64,000 bases of DNA from Candidatus Gastranaerophilales bacterium (GTDB lineage: Bacteria > Cyanobacteriota > Vampirovibrionia > Gastranaerophilales > Gastranaerophilaceae): the NCBI GenBank assembly GCA_944323395.1, contig CALUSI010000002.1, forward strand, positions 124,001-188,000. Reading direction: 5' to 3'. A program made the translations under genes and the position numbers. Under the pieces are notes generated by a model. It worked only from the letters and a program-made list of their open reading frames with translations, was not told the DNA's origin and searched no databases. Positions 56,979 to 64,000 of this stretch are shown piece by piece (within the stretch, counting starts at the first letter, position 1; each line of letters opens with the position of its first letter).

Positions 56979-57767
56979 ATGTTTCAGTCTCCCGGTGATA
57001 TCGCTTTAACTATAGGATTTATTGATATTCACTGGTATGGTATTATAATGTCAATTTCAATACTTTTGGCATTATTTGTTATTATTTTTATAAAAAAACA
57101 TTATTATAAAGAAATACTTACTGATACTATTTGTGATTTATCTTTTGTTTTGATAATAAGTGGGATTTTATGTGCAAGACTATATTACGTTTTGTTAGAT
57201 TACAAATATTTTGTAAAGCATCCTGCTGAAATACTGGCTATTTGGAATGGTGGCATATCCATTCAAGGTGCTGTTATTGGAGGTATTTTAGTTGGGTTGA
57301 TTTATGCAAAACTGAATAATATAAATTTTCTTAAATATGCTGATTTATTTTCTTTTGGTATAGTTACAGGTCAAATATTTGGTCGATGGGGGAATTTTTT
57401 TAATTCAGAAGCTTTTGGATTACCAACAGATTTACCTTGGAAGCTATATATTCCTTATAATGCAAGACCTATAGAATATAAATCCTATGAATATTTTCAC
57501 CCTGCTTTTTTATATGAATCTATATTAAGCATTTTTATATTTATTGTTCTATATTTAATTCTTTCAAAAATAAAAAATAGAAAAGATGGTTTAATTTTTT
57601 TTATTTATATAATTTTGTATTCTTTAGCAAGAATACTCGTTGAATCTGTTAGAGTAGATAGTGTTTTATCTTTTAATAATATTCATATTGCTCAGATAGT
57701 TGCATTGCTATTTATATTTGCTGCTGTTATTTCTATTATAATATTGTATAAAAATAAGAAGTCATAA
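56979..57767 (+). CDS. lgt: Prolipoprotein diacylglyceryl transferase
   Basis: Lgt transfers diacylglycerol to the lipobox cysteine at the inner membrane. The signature is GRWGNFFNSEAFGLPTDLPW, preceded by GGISIQGAVIGGILVG, with seven hydrophobic helices. Length 262 is normal. It is coupled to the upstream TPR gene. The essential His and Arg of the family cannot be assigned by eye beyond the GRWGNF region. Confidence 0.95.
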   Translation: MFQSPGDIALTIGFIDIHWYGIIMSISILLALFVIIFIKKHYYKEILTDTICDLSFVLIISGILCARLYYVLLDYKYFVKHPAEILAIWNGGISIQGAVIGGILVGLIYAKLNNINFLKYADLFSFGIVTGQIFGRWGNFFNSEAFGLPTDLPWKLYIPYNARPIEYKSYEYFHPAFLYESILSIFIFIVLYLILSKIKNRKDGLIFFIYIILYSLARILVESVRVDSVLSFNNIHIAQIVALLFIFAAVISIIILYKNKKS

Positions 57768-57770
57768 ATT

Positions 57771-57798
57771 TTGTAATAAATTTGATTTGATTTATAAT
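57771..57798 (+). promoter_or_regulatory. Promoter giving a probable leaderless mlaD transcript
   Basis: TTGTAA (57771-57776), a 16-base spacer and TATAAT (57793-57798) are followed by exactly 6 bases and the ATG at 57805. No SD is present. The layout is the same as at 38199-38226. Confidence 0.55.
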
Positions 57799-57804
57799 AT
57801 TTAT

Positions 57805-58503
57805 ATGAAAAGAAAATATATTTGGCTAATAGAAATTATAGTTTGGCTTTTAATTATTTCTGGCGGATTGTTTTTGTTTATTTATAAAACAGCTGTAAAA
57901 GATAATGTTCAGAACTCATATTATATTTTCTTTGATGATGTAGATGGTTTAGTAGAGGGCTCTCCTGTTCGTTTAATGGGGATAAATATCGGTTATGTTA
58001 AAGATGTAAAAATATTTGATAATAAGGTATTTGTATCTCTTTTAGTTACTAAAAAAGATGTGCAAATTCCTAAATGTGCAACTGCATCAACTCAATTCTA
58101 TGGGTTGGGTGGTTCTACTTCATTAGAACTTAATCCTTCTACAGCATCTGAATTTGATAACAAAGAAGAAATTATACCTTCTGCATCATATAGAGTTCAA
58201 GATTTTTGGGATGGACAAAAGCTTGCATCAAATGTAATGATTGATATTTATGGCGGTATTGGTCGTACAATTCAAGCATCGGGTTTATTGAATAACAAAG
58301 AATTTCTCAAGCAGAGTTCTTTAGTGGGAAATATTTCTCGTCAAACAAGTGATATTAATACTGCTCAATCAGTTATTATTTACAAATTAACAAAAAGAAC
58401 ATTTGATTATATTAATAATAAAAGCAGTCAAAATAAAGATGAATTTAATAATAATCAAAGTAATTTAAATGAAGAAAGTATGAAGGAAATAAATAATGAA
58501 TAA
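57805..58503 (+). CDS. mlaD: MlaD-type MCE-domain protein
   Basis: ATG 57805 is chosen over the TTG at 57787; the protein then starts MKRKYIWLIEIIVWLLIISGGLFLFIY, a single N-terminal transmembrane anchor. The MCE domain follows (NSYYIFFDDVDGLVEGSPVRLMGINIGYVKDVKIF), then FVSLLVTKKDVQIP. MCE proteins carry phospholipids between the inner and outer membranes in diderms. At 232 residues it is a short, single-MCE form. The Mla ABC and periplasmic partners are not in the window. It overlaps upp by 8 bases. Confidence 0.87.
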   Translation: MKRKYIWLIEIIVWLLIISGGLFLFIYKTAVKDNVQNSYYIFFDDVDGLVEGSPVRLMGINIGYVKDVKIFDNKVFVSLLVTKKDVQIPKCATASTQFYGLGGSTSLELNPSTASEFDNKEEIIPSASYRVQDFWDGQKLASNVMIDIYGGIGRTIQASGLLNNKEFLKQSSLVGNISRQTSDINTAQSVIIYKLTKRTFDYINNKSSQNKDEFNNNQSNLNEESMKEINNE

Positions 58504-59158
58504 GTTTTCTAATGTCTATGTTGTAAATCATCCTTTATGTTGTCATAACCTTAGTATAATTAGAAATAAAGATACTAATGCTGAAGTATTTAGAAATGCA
58601 ATAAGAAGAATAACTTATCTTTTGTTTTATAAAGCAACTGAGGATTTAGAACTTGAAGATATTATTGTTGAAACTCCTTTAGAAGCTTGTAAATCAAAAA
58701 TTTTAAGTAAGAAAAAGGAAATTATAATTGCCCCAATACTCAGAGCAGGTTTGATTTTTTCTGATATTGCAAATGAAATTATGCCATATGCAACAGTCCG
58801 TCATATTGGTATGTATAGAGATGAAGATACATTAACTCCGGTCTGGTATTATAATAAAATTCCTGTTGAGTTTGAACAGCCGGAAGATAAAATTATTTTA
58901 ATACTTGACCCGATGCTTGCTACAGGAAATTCTGCAATAGATGCTATTAAACTTTTTGCAAACAAAAAGGTACCTCACAGTAATATTCGTTTTGTTAGTT
59001 TGATTAGTGCGCCTGAAGGTTTAAGTAAAGTTCAAAGCGCATATCCTGATGTCAAAATTATTACTGCAAGTATTGACAACTGTTTGAATGAACATGGTTA
59101 TATCCGCCCAGGTCTTGGAGATGCGGGTGATAGAATATTTAATACGGTAGAAAATTAA
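58496..59158 (+). CDS. upp: Uracil phosphoribosyltransferase
   Basis: Upp salvages uracil to UMP using PRPP. Motifs are APILRAGLIFSDIANEIMPYA, the PRPP loop ILDPMLATGNSAIDAIKLF, and the C-terminal uracil region GYIRPGLGDAGDRIFNT. At 220 residues it is close to the usual length. It overlaps mlaD (8 bases) and pgeF (the ATG of pgeF uses the last base of the stop). Confidence 0.95.
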   Translation: MNKFSNVYVVNHPLCCHNLSIIRNKDTNAEVFRNAIRRITYLLFYKATEDLELEDIIVETPLEACKSKILSKKKEIIIAPILRAGLIFSDIANEIMPYATVRHIGMYRDEDTLTPVWYYNKIPVEFEQPEDKIILILDPMLATGNSAIDAIKLFANKKVPHSNIRFVSLISAPEGLSKVQSAYPDVKIITASIDNCLNEHGYIRPGLGDAGDRIFNTVEN

Positions 59159-59895
59159 TGTTTTATTTTGATGATTTCTACGGAAAAAAAGTATTAAAAT
59201 CTTCCTTATTGGCAGATGTAGATTGTTTTTTTACAACACGTGATTTTGTATTAACTTCTGCTTCAAGGACTGATTTGGAGTTTGATGCAAATGGAAATAG
59301 AAAATTTCTTATAGAAAAATTTGGTTTAAAAAATATATATACAGCTAAACAGACACATAGTTCAAATGTTAAGATAATAAAATCAGAAAAATATTTTTAT
59401 GATGATACAGATGCTTTAATTTCAGATGTCAATAATTCATTACTTTTGCTAAATTTTGCAGATTGTGTTCCAATCATTTTATATTCAAAAAAAGATAATA
59501 TTGGAGCTGTTGTTCATGCAGGATGGAGAGGAACTGCTTTAAAAATTTTAAAAAAGACGGCATTAAAAATGAGCACTGAACTCAATGTAAAATTAGATAA
59601 TATTACTGCTTTAATTGGTCCATCTATTGGAAAATGTTGTTTTGAAACAGATGAAGATGTTTTTAACAAAATTGTAGAAGATAAAAGTCTAAAAAAATAT
59701 TATGAAGAAAAAGGTCATAAATATTATATTGATTTAAAATTGTTGAATTATAGTCAGCTGGAAGAAATTGGTATAAAAAATATAGACATTTGTAGCTATT
59801 GCACATGCTGTATGTCTGATATATTTTTTTCATATAGAAAAGAAAATGGAATTACAGCAAGGCATTCTGCTGTTTTAAGGATAAAGGGGATATAA
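59158..59895 (+). CDS. pgeF: PgeF/YfiH laccase-domain purine nucleoside phosphorylase
   Basis: The copper/zinc-binding motif is FADCVPIILYSKK and VVHAGWRGTALKILKKTA, with CSYCTCCMSD near the C-terminus. Members, first called laccase-like or multicopper, act on purine nucleosides (adenosine deaminase/phosphorylase activity) or on peptidoglycan-linked compounds. The length of 245 is typical. It starts on the last base of the upp stop codon and is the next gene in that operon. Confidence 0.92.
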   Translation: MFYFDDFYGKKVLKSSLLADVDCFFTTRDFVLTSASRTDLEFDANGNRKFLIEKFGLKNIYTAKQTHSSNVKIIKSEKYFYDDTDALISDVNNSLLLLNFADCVPIILYSKKDNIGAVVHAGWRGTALKILKKTALKMSTELNVKLDNITALIGPSIGKCCFETDEDVFNKIVEDKSLKKYYEEKGHKYYIDLKLLNYSQLEEIGIKNIDICSYCTCCMSDIFFSYRKENGITARHSAVLRIKGI

Positions 59896-59896
59896 A

Positions 59897-61201
59897 ATGT
59901 CAGTAATAGAAAAATTAGCAATAATATCAGATACAATTACAAAAGTAATGAACTTTGTATTGTCAGATGAAATAGTAAAACCCGATTTTGATGAGTATCT
60001 GACAACTTTATCTGCAAAAAATGCAGATGCTGGAAGAATTCAAGTTCTTCTTATTCCATATATTTTTGAAAGGCGATTAACAGAAGCAAGAAAAACTATA
60101 ATTGAGTTATTTGAAGAGAAAAATACAGATTTAACAAGTGCAGAAAAAGAAATTTTAGAAAATCTTTCACATTCTTTTGCATCTGTTTTTGAAATTAGAA
60201 GAGTACTTAGTAATGGTTTTGAATTATATAATCTAGTTAATGAAAAAATGTACAAAGTATTGTCTTTGGTAAAAATGAATAATTTTAGAGGAATTACTCC
60301 CGGACAATTTGCACTCTGCAGAATTTTTCCAATGAATGATGAATTTTATCTTTTAGAAATATCAAATGTTCTTTCCAGTATTAATAAAGAAGAAGTTTAT
60401 AAATATGCCATAGCAAAAATAATTGAAAAACCTGAAGATGCTTATGAACAAAATCCAAAAAAACAAGAGCAAATAGAGTCTTTAGTAAAAACATTTGGAC
60501 AGAAATTTGTAAAATGTTTTGAATCTGATGAAATTATAACAACTAATCTTTATGCTGATAATTTGATAAATATGTTTAATTTATACTGTGATACTGATGA
60601 ACTACTTACAAAAGAGCAAATTTCAGAAAATATAAAACAAGTTGAAAATAACAGATACTTTACAGTATCAGATTTTAAAAACTCATATTCTGATTTTATG
60701 GAAAAATCTTTAGAAGGTTTTTCATCTCATTCTTCTACATATGATATTGGTATTATTTATGACAAAGAACTTGGATTATTTGTTATACCTTTTTATCAAA
60801 CATTTTGTAAAATTTTTGAGGCAGATGATTATAAATCAGTTCAAGGATATAAAGATTGTATAAAAAACTTTATGGAAAATGATAAAGTACCTGCAAACAT
60901 TATTAGAAGAGTTGCTGCTAAATATGGAAATTTTGTAGATAGAATAAACCAAATTTTAGAAACTTCTTATACAATTGATTCTTTACTGAGTTATTATAAA
61001 CCTGATTCAATTGATAAAAAAATATATTCTTCAGCTAGTGTTTTATATGCTTCAAAAATATTTGAACAAATGATGAATGTTGTATCCCATAAAGAAGAAA
61101 TCAAACCAAAAGAAGGCATTGATTATTCAAACGTGGGTAGAAATGATAAATGCCCTTGCGGAAGCGGTAAAAAATATAAAAATTGTTGTATGCAAAAATA
61201 G
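59897..61201 (+). CDS. Unrecognised protein with a C-terminal SEC-C zinc motif
   Basis: The body of the 434-residue protein is helical and unrecognised (KLAIISDTITKVMNFVLSDE, ITPGQFALCRIFPMNDEFYLLEI). The end is a SEC-C metal-binding motif, VGRNDKCPCGSGKKYKNCC, as found at the C-terminus of SecA and of many otherwise unrelated proteins. SEC-C binds zinc and can contact SecB or the ribosome. It starts 1 base after the pgeF stop, with an SD (AAGGGGA), so it is part of the same operon. Confidence 0.8.
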   Translation: MSVIEKLAIISDTITKVMNFVLSDEIVKPDFDEYLTTLSAKNADAGRIQVLLIPYIFERRLTEARKTIIELFEEKNTDLTSAEKEILENLSHSFASVFEIRRVLSNGFELYNLVNEKMYKVLSLVKMNNFRGITPGQFALCRIFPMNDEFYLLEISNVLSSINKEEVYKYAIAKIIEKPEDAYEQNPKKQEQIESLVKTFGQKFVKCFESDEIITTNLYADNLINMFNLYCDTDELLTKEQISENIKQVENNRYFTVSDFKNSYSDFMEKSLEGFSSHSSTYDIGIIYDKELGLFVIPFYQTFCKIFEADDYKSVQGYKDCIKNFMENDKVPANIIRRVAAKYGNFVDRINQILETSYTIDSLLSYYKPDSIDKKIYSSASVLYASKIFEQMMNVVSHKEEIKPKEGIDYSNVGRNDKCPCGSGKKYKNCCMQK

Positions 61202-61287
61202 TATTTTTGTATGACAAATAAATTTTTGTTAAATGTTTGTATAAACATACACTGGCATGTTTATAGTTGTCGAGTAGAGAGTTTTTA

Positions 61288-62274
61288 ATGAATTTAGTTG
61301 ATATATATACAAAGCCGATTATTAATTCATCAGAAAAGAATATAAGAAATTCTTTTAAAGAAAATGATAAAAGAGAATATAATGATCCATTAAGAAAATG
61401 GCCGTTGAAAGGTCTTGCATATTCAAATGAATTAGGTGCAGTAGTTAGTGGTATTTCTCCTAAATTAGGTACTGCATTGTGGGTTCCTGCTTTAATGTAT
61501 TTTGGTGCCGACATTTATGACAAATATAAGAATGACGAAACACAATATGCTCCAAGTAAAAGAAGAGGATTAAAGGAAGCAATTTTCCAAGCAATGGCAA
61601 GTGTTGTTCTTCCTACTGCCGCTGTAAAAACCGGTCAAAAGATTTTTTCTTCATTGGGTCTTGCTTCTAAATCCGGTCTTTCTATAAAGAATAAACAAAC
61701 TGTTATAGAAAAATCATTATCATATATGCAATCCAAAAGTTTACATACTTTTGAAGATAATCCTACACCATATGTTGATGGTTTTAAAGACGCAATATCA
61801 ACAATGGCAAGTGACTTGCATGGTGATTTCAGGGCATTGCCAAGAGCTAAGAAAATATTAAAAGTTGTTAATCCATTAAAAAATTTTGATTCTATTGCAT
61901 TTGCAAATCCTCAAAAGTTGAGTGAATTTTCTGAAAAACAAGCATTGAGTGTTTTGGAAATGCGAGAAAAGTTAATGAACAATGAAAAGCCTAAACAATT
62001 GTCAAATAAACTGTTTAAGAAATTTTTAGATATACAAAATGAATATAAAAAAATATATCCTCAGGATAGATATTTAGGTAAGGCTGCAAAAAGTATATTA
62101 AAAGAATATCATCATACTCAAATATTTAAGAACAAGATGATTAAAACAGCCGGTGGTTTTATAGCATTAGCACTTCTTCTAAAGCCAATTGATAATTTTG
62201 TTGAGCATATTGTCATTAAAAAGACTGTAGAACCTGGGCTTGATTATTTCTCAAAAAGTTTAAATAAAGAATAA
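61288..62274 (+). CDS. Unrecognised protein with C-terminal hydrophobic segment
   Basis: I do not recognise this protein. ATG 61288 is used because AGAGAG lies about 7 bases upstream. The product of 328 residues starts MNLVDIYTKPIINSSEKNIRN, with a long loop rich in Lys, and has hydrophobic stretches near 45-75 (LGAVVSGISPKLGTALWVPALMYFGADI), 85-110 (AIFQAMASVVLPTAAVKTGQ) and 285-300 (TAGGFIALALLLKP). It resembles the 36919 protein only in general composition. It converges on nth with zero bases between stops. Confidence 0.6.
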   Translation: MNLVDIYTKPIINSSEKNIRNSFKENDKREYNDPLRKWPLKGLAYSNELGAVVSGISPKLGTALWVPALMYFGADIYDKYKNDETQYAPSKRRGLKEAIFQAMASVVLPTAAVKTGQKIFSSLGLASKSGLSIKNKQTVIEKSLSYMQSKSLHTFEDNPTPYVDGFKDAISTMASDLHGDFRALPRAKKILKVVNPLKNFDSIAFANPQKLSEFSEKQALSVLEMREKLMNNEKPKQLSNKLFKKFLDIQNEYKKIYPQDRYLGKAAKSILKEYHHTQIFKNKMIKTAGGFIALALLLKPIDNFVEHIVIKKTVEPGLDYFSKSLNKE

Positions 62275-62913
62275 TTATTTGTTTTTATAGAAATTACAAT
62301 ATTTTTGTAATTTACAAATACCACAGTTAGGTTTTGTAGGTTTACATACATTTTGACCAAGTGTTACAAATAGTGTATTAATATCTGACCAAAGTTCTTT
62401 GGGTAAATTTTCTTTTAAAGCAAACTCTGTATCTTCAGGTTCTTTAGTAGAAACAATTCCAAGTCTATTTGAAATTCTGTGTACGTGAACATCAACACAT
62501 ATGCTTGGCAAATTATAGCCTTTAGACTGAACCAGATTTGCAGTTTTTCTTCCAACACCTTTAAATTTTATGAGCTCTTCTATGTCTGTTGGTACTGTCG
62601 AATTATAGTTATAATAAAGTTCACTGGCAATATCTAAAATTTGTTTTGCTTTATTTTTATAAAAACCAACAGGATATATTGCTTTTTCTAAGTCTTCTAG
62701 TTTGACATTTAGAAAGTCTTTTGGTGTTTTACCTAATTCAAGCATCCTCATTGTTGCTGGATATGTCGTTCTGTCATTAGTTCTTAAAGATAATATACAA
62801 GCAATTAAAACAATAAATGGATCGTGAACATCTTCCATAAACTGAACAAATTGAGTGTATGGCAGATTCATTTCTTTTATGTTTTTTAATATTTTTTCAA
62901 AATTTCTAATCAT
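62275..62913 (-). CDS. nth: Endonuclease III
   Basis: Nth removes oxidised pyrimidines from DNA. The helix-hairpin-helix is IKFKGVGRKTANLV (catalytic Lys123) and the general-base Asp141 lies in VDVHVHRISNRLG. The C-terminal iron-sulfur loop is CKPTKPNCGICKLQKYC, with the C-x6-C-x2-C-x5-C spacing of the family. At 212 residues it is normal in length. It shares its end with the previous gene and is divergent from the DMT gene downstream. Confidence 0.95.
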   Translation of the reverse strand: MIRNFEKILKNIKEMNLPYTQFVQFMEDVHDPFIVLIACILSLRTNDRTTYPATMRMLELGKTPKDFLNVKLEDLEKAIYPVGFYKNKAKQILDIASELYYNYNSTVPTDIEELIKFKGVGRKTANLVQSKGYNLPSICVDVHVHRISNRLGIVSTKEPEDTEFALKENLPKELWSDINTLFVTLGQNVCKPTKPNCGICKLQKYCNFYKNK

Positions 62914-62988
62914 AAATTTATTTTATCAGAAGATATTGATTTATACATTATTTTACGTTACCGTTTGCTATATGGAGATATATTATAA

Positions 62989-63867
62989 ATGAGCCGAAAG
63001 TTTATAGGAACAATATTTGGCGTAGTTGCATCTACAAGCTATGGAACAAATCCATTATTTGCACTGCCCTTGTATGCAGCAGGAATTAGTGTAAATTCTG
63101 TTTTATTTTATAGATATTCAATTGCTTTAATTATATATTTTATTTTATTAAAATTTCTAAAAAAAGTCTCTTTAAAAATATATTTGAAAGACCTTTTACC
63201 TCTAATAGTTCTTGCAATTGTATTTGCAGGTTCATCAATAACCTTATTCACCGCTTTTAAATATATTGATTCAGGTGTTGCTTGTACAATATTGTTTATT
63301 TATCCGATTTTTGTAGCATTAATTATGTCTTTATTTTTCAAGGAAAAAATAACGAAAACAACTATTTCTGCCCTGTTTCTAACTTCTATAGGTATTATTC
63401 TTTTGTATAACGGAAAATTAGACCAGAAATTAAATACTACCGGAATTATGTATATATTAACTTCAGCGTTATTTTATGCGCTCTATATAGTTTCTGTAAA
63501 GAAAATAAAAGGAGTAAGAACAATTCCATCAGAGAAAATGACATTTTATGTTATTTTGTTTAGTCTTCCGATTTTTATATATAATTTGAATTTCTGTACA
63601 CATTTGCAAGTTATAAAGTCACCTATGTTGTGGTTAAACGTAATAGGATTAGCGATATTTCCTACAATTATTTCAATAGAAGCAACTAATGTTGCAATAA
63701 AATTAATTGGATCAACATATACAGCAATACTTGGAGCATTAGAACCTTTAACTGCAATATTTTTTGGAGTGCTTTTATTTCATGAAGTTCTTACGACTAG
63801 AATAATTGTAGGTATAGTATTAATTTTAACAGGGGTTATTTTAATTATTCTTAGAAAGAAAAAATGA
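62989..63867 (+). CDS. EamA/DMT-type transporter
   Basis: The 292-residue protein has about ten hydrophobic helices in two repeats, with VLFYRYSIALIIYFILLKFL, FTAFKYIDSGVACTILFIYPIFVALIMSLFFKEKIT and the second-repeat ALEPLTAIFFGVLLFHEVLTTRIIVG. The YxxP-type gate at GVACTILFIYPIFVAL is typical of EamA exporters. The substrate is unknown. It starts at an ATG 8-16 bases after GGAGA. It is not similar enough to the 28658 transporter to be a recent duplicate. Confidence 0.9.
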   Translation: MSRKFIGTIFGVVASTSYGTNPLFALPLYAAGISVNSVLFYRYSIALIIYFILLKFLKKVSLKIYLKDLLPLIVLAIVFAGSSITLFTAFKYIDSGVACTILFIYPIFVALIMSLFFKEKITKTTISALFLTSIGIILLYNGKLDQKLNTTGIMYILTSALFYALYIVSVKKIKGVRTIPSEKMTFYVILFSLPIFIYNLNFCTHLQVIKSPMLWLNVIGLAIFPTIISIEATNVAIKLIGSTYTAILGALEPLTAIFFGVLLFHEVLTTRIIVGIVLILTGVILIILRKKK

Positions 63868-63868
63868 T

Positions 63869-63895
63869 TTTACAACATTATAAATTTGGTATAAT
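63869..63895 (+). promoter_or_regulatory. Sigma70-type promoter for the last gene
   Basis: TTTACA (63869-63874) and a TGn-extended -10, TGGTATAAT (63887-63895), lie 38 bases before the ATG at 63934. Confidence 0.55.
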
Positions 63896-63933
63896 ATAAA
63901 ACTAAATATTATACTGTGAATAAGGAATAGCAA

Positions 63934-64000
63934 ATGTTTGAAAACTTTTATTCTGAAAGAATTAAAAATACTCCTTCGTCTTTTATAAGAGAAATTTTAA
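63934..64000 (+). CDS. 5' end of a probable PLP-dependent aminotransferase
   Basis: Only 22 residues are in the window (MFENFYSERIKNTPSSFIRE and on). The phrase IKNTPSSFIREIL is the usual start of 2-aminoadipate/LysN-like fold-I aminotransferases. An SD (AAGGA) lies before the ATG. The call is tentative because the catalytic lysine is outside the window. Confidence 0.45.
   Translation, partial: MFENFYSERIKNTPSSFIREIL

Overview
The window is AT-rich (about 30% G+C by eye), uses the standard code with ATG/GTG/TTG starts and clear AGGAG-type ribosome binding sites, and carries diderm envelope genes (a heptosyltransferase-like GT9, an MlaD/MCE protein, Lgt). The best lineage clue is a homologue of the cyanobacterial Fe-S protein LdpA. 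Several unrecognised proteins also share a short N-terminal Phe-Gly/Ser motif (for example ISFKG). Together these suggest a non-photosynthetic relative of Cyanobacteria (Vampirovibrionia/Melainabacteria, probably a gut Gastranaerophilales). This placement is inferred from gene content; no rRNA gene is present.

Layout. 1-830: 5' part of a type I restriction methylase (hsdM) running off the left edge. 0.9-3.5 kb: a peroxiredoxin, a PHP phosphoesterase, an SDR oxidoreductase and a secreted protein made of 20-residue YDxYGxKTGSYK repeats. 3.5-12.3 kb: eight consecutive radical SAM genes on both strands, interrupted only by one tRNA(CAU). Six of them (4.7-11.3 kb) are paralogues with a small cysteine domain placed before the radical SAM core. 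12.3-19 kb: ROK kinase, hpf, leuD, a small winged-helix protein, tyrS-cysE, a split chromate transporter and an HNH nuclease. 19-26 kb: a papain/transglutaminase-like candidate, a DJ-1 protein, hisB with a HisC-HAD fusion, and a ligA operon. 26.3-32.7 kb: an Orn/Lys/Arg decarboxylase-radical SAM-EamA exporter operon and a B12-binding-type radical SAM protein. 32.8-42 kb: a YwqK/MORN-like repeat protein with a C-terminal J domain, ldpA-HAD, a short Trp-rich leader ORF with attenuator-like hairpins before an unknown membrane protein, a CNNM/CBS protein and a GT9 transferase. 42.3-53.6 kb: leuS, a fixC-fixX-unknown-recJ-radical SAM operon, an amidase and gdhA. 53.6-64 kb: a ruvX operon, TPR-lgt, mlaD-upp-pgeF-SEC-C, nth, an EamA transporter and the start of a probable aminotransferase.

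The most unusual content is the expansion of one radical SAM family: six tandem or alternating copies plus two dispersed copies, one tied to a decarboxylase/exporter operon and one translationally coupled to recJ. No dedicated peptide substrate is certain. The neighbouring Tyr/Lys/Gly repeat protein is a candidate. The rest is mostly housekeeping in short overlapping operons, with canonical intrinsic terminators at several convergent junctions. No CRISPR array, insertion sequence, prophage module or rRNA operon was seen.
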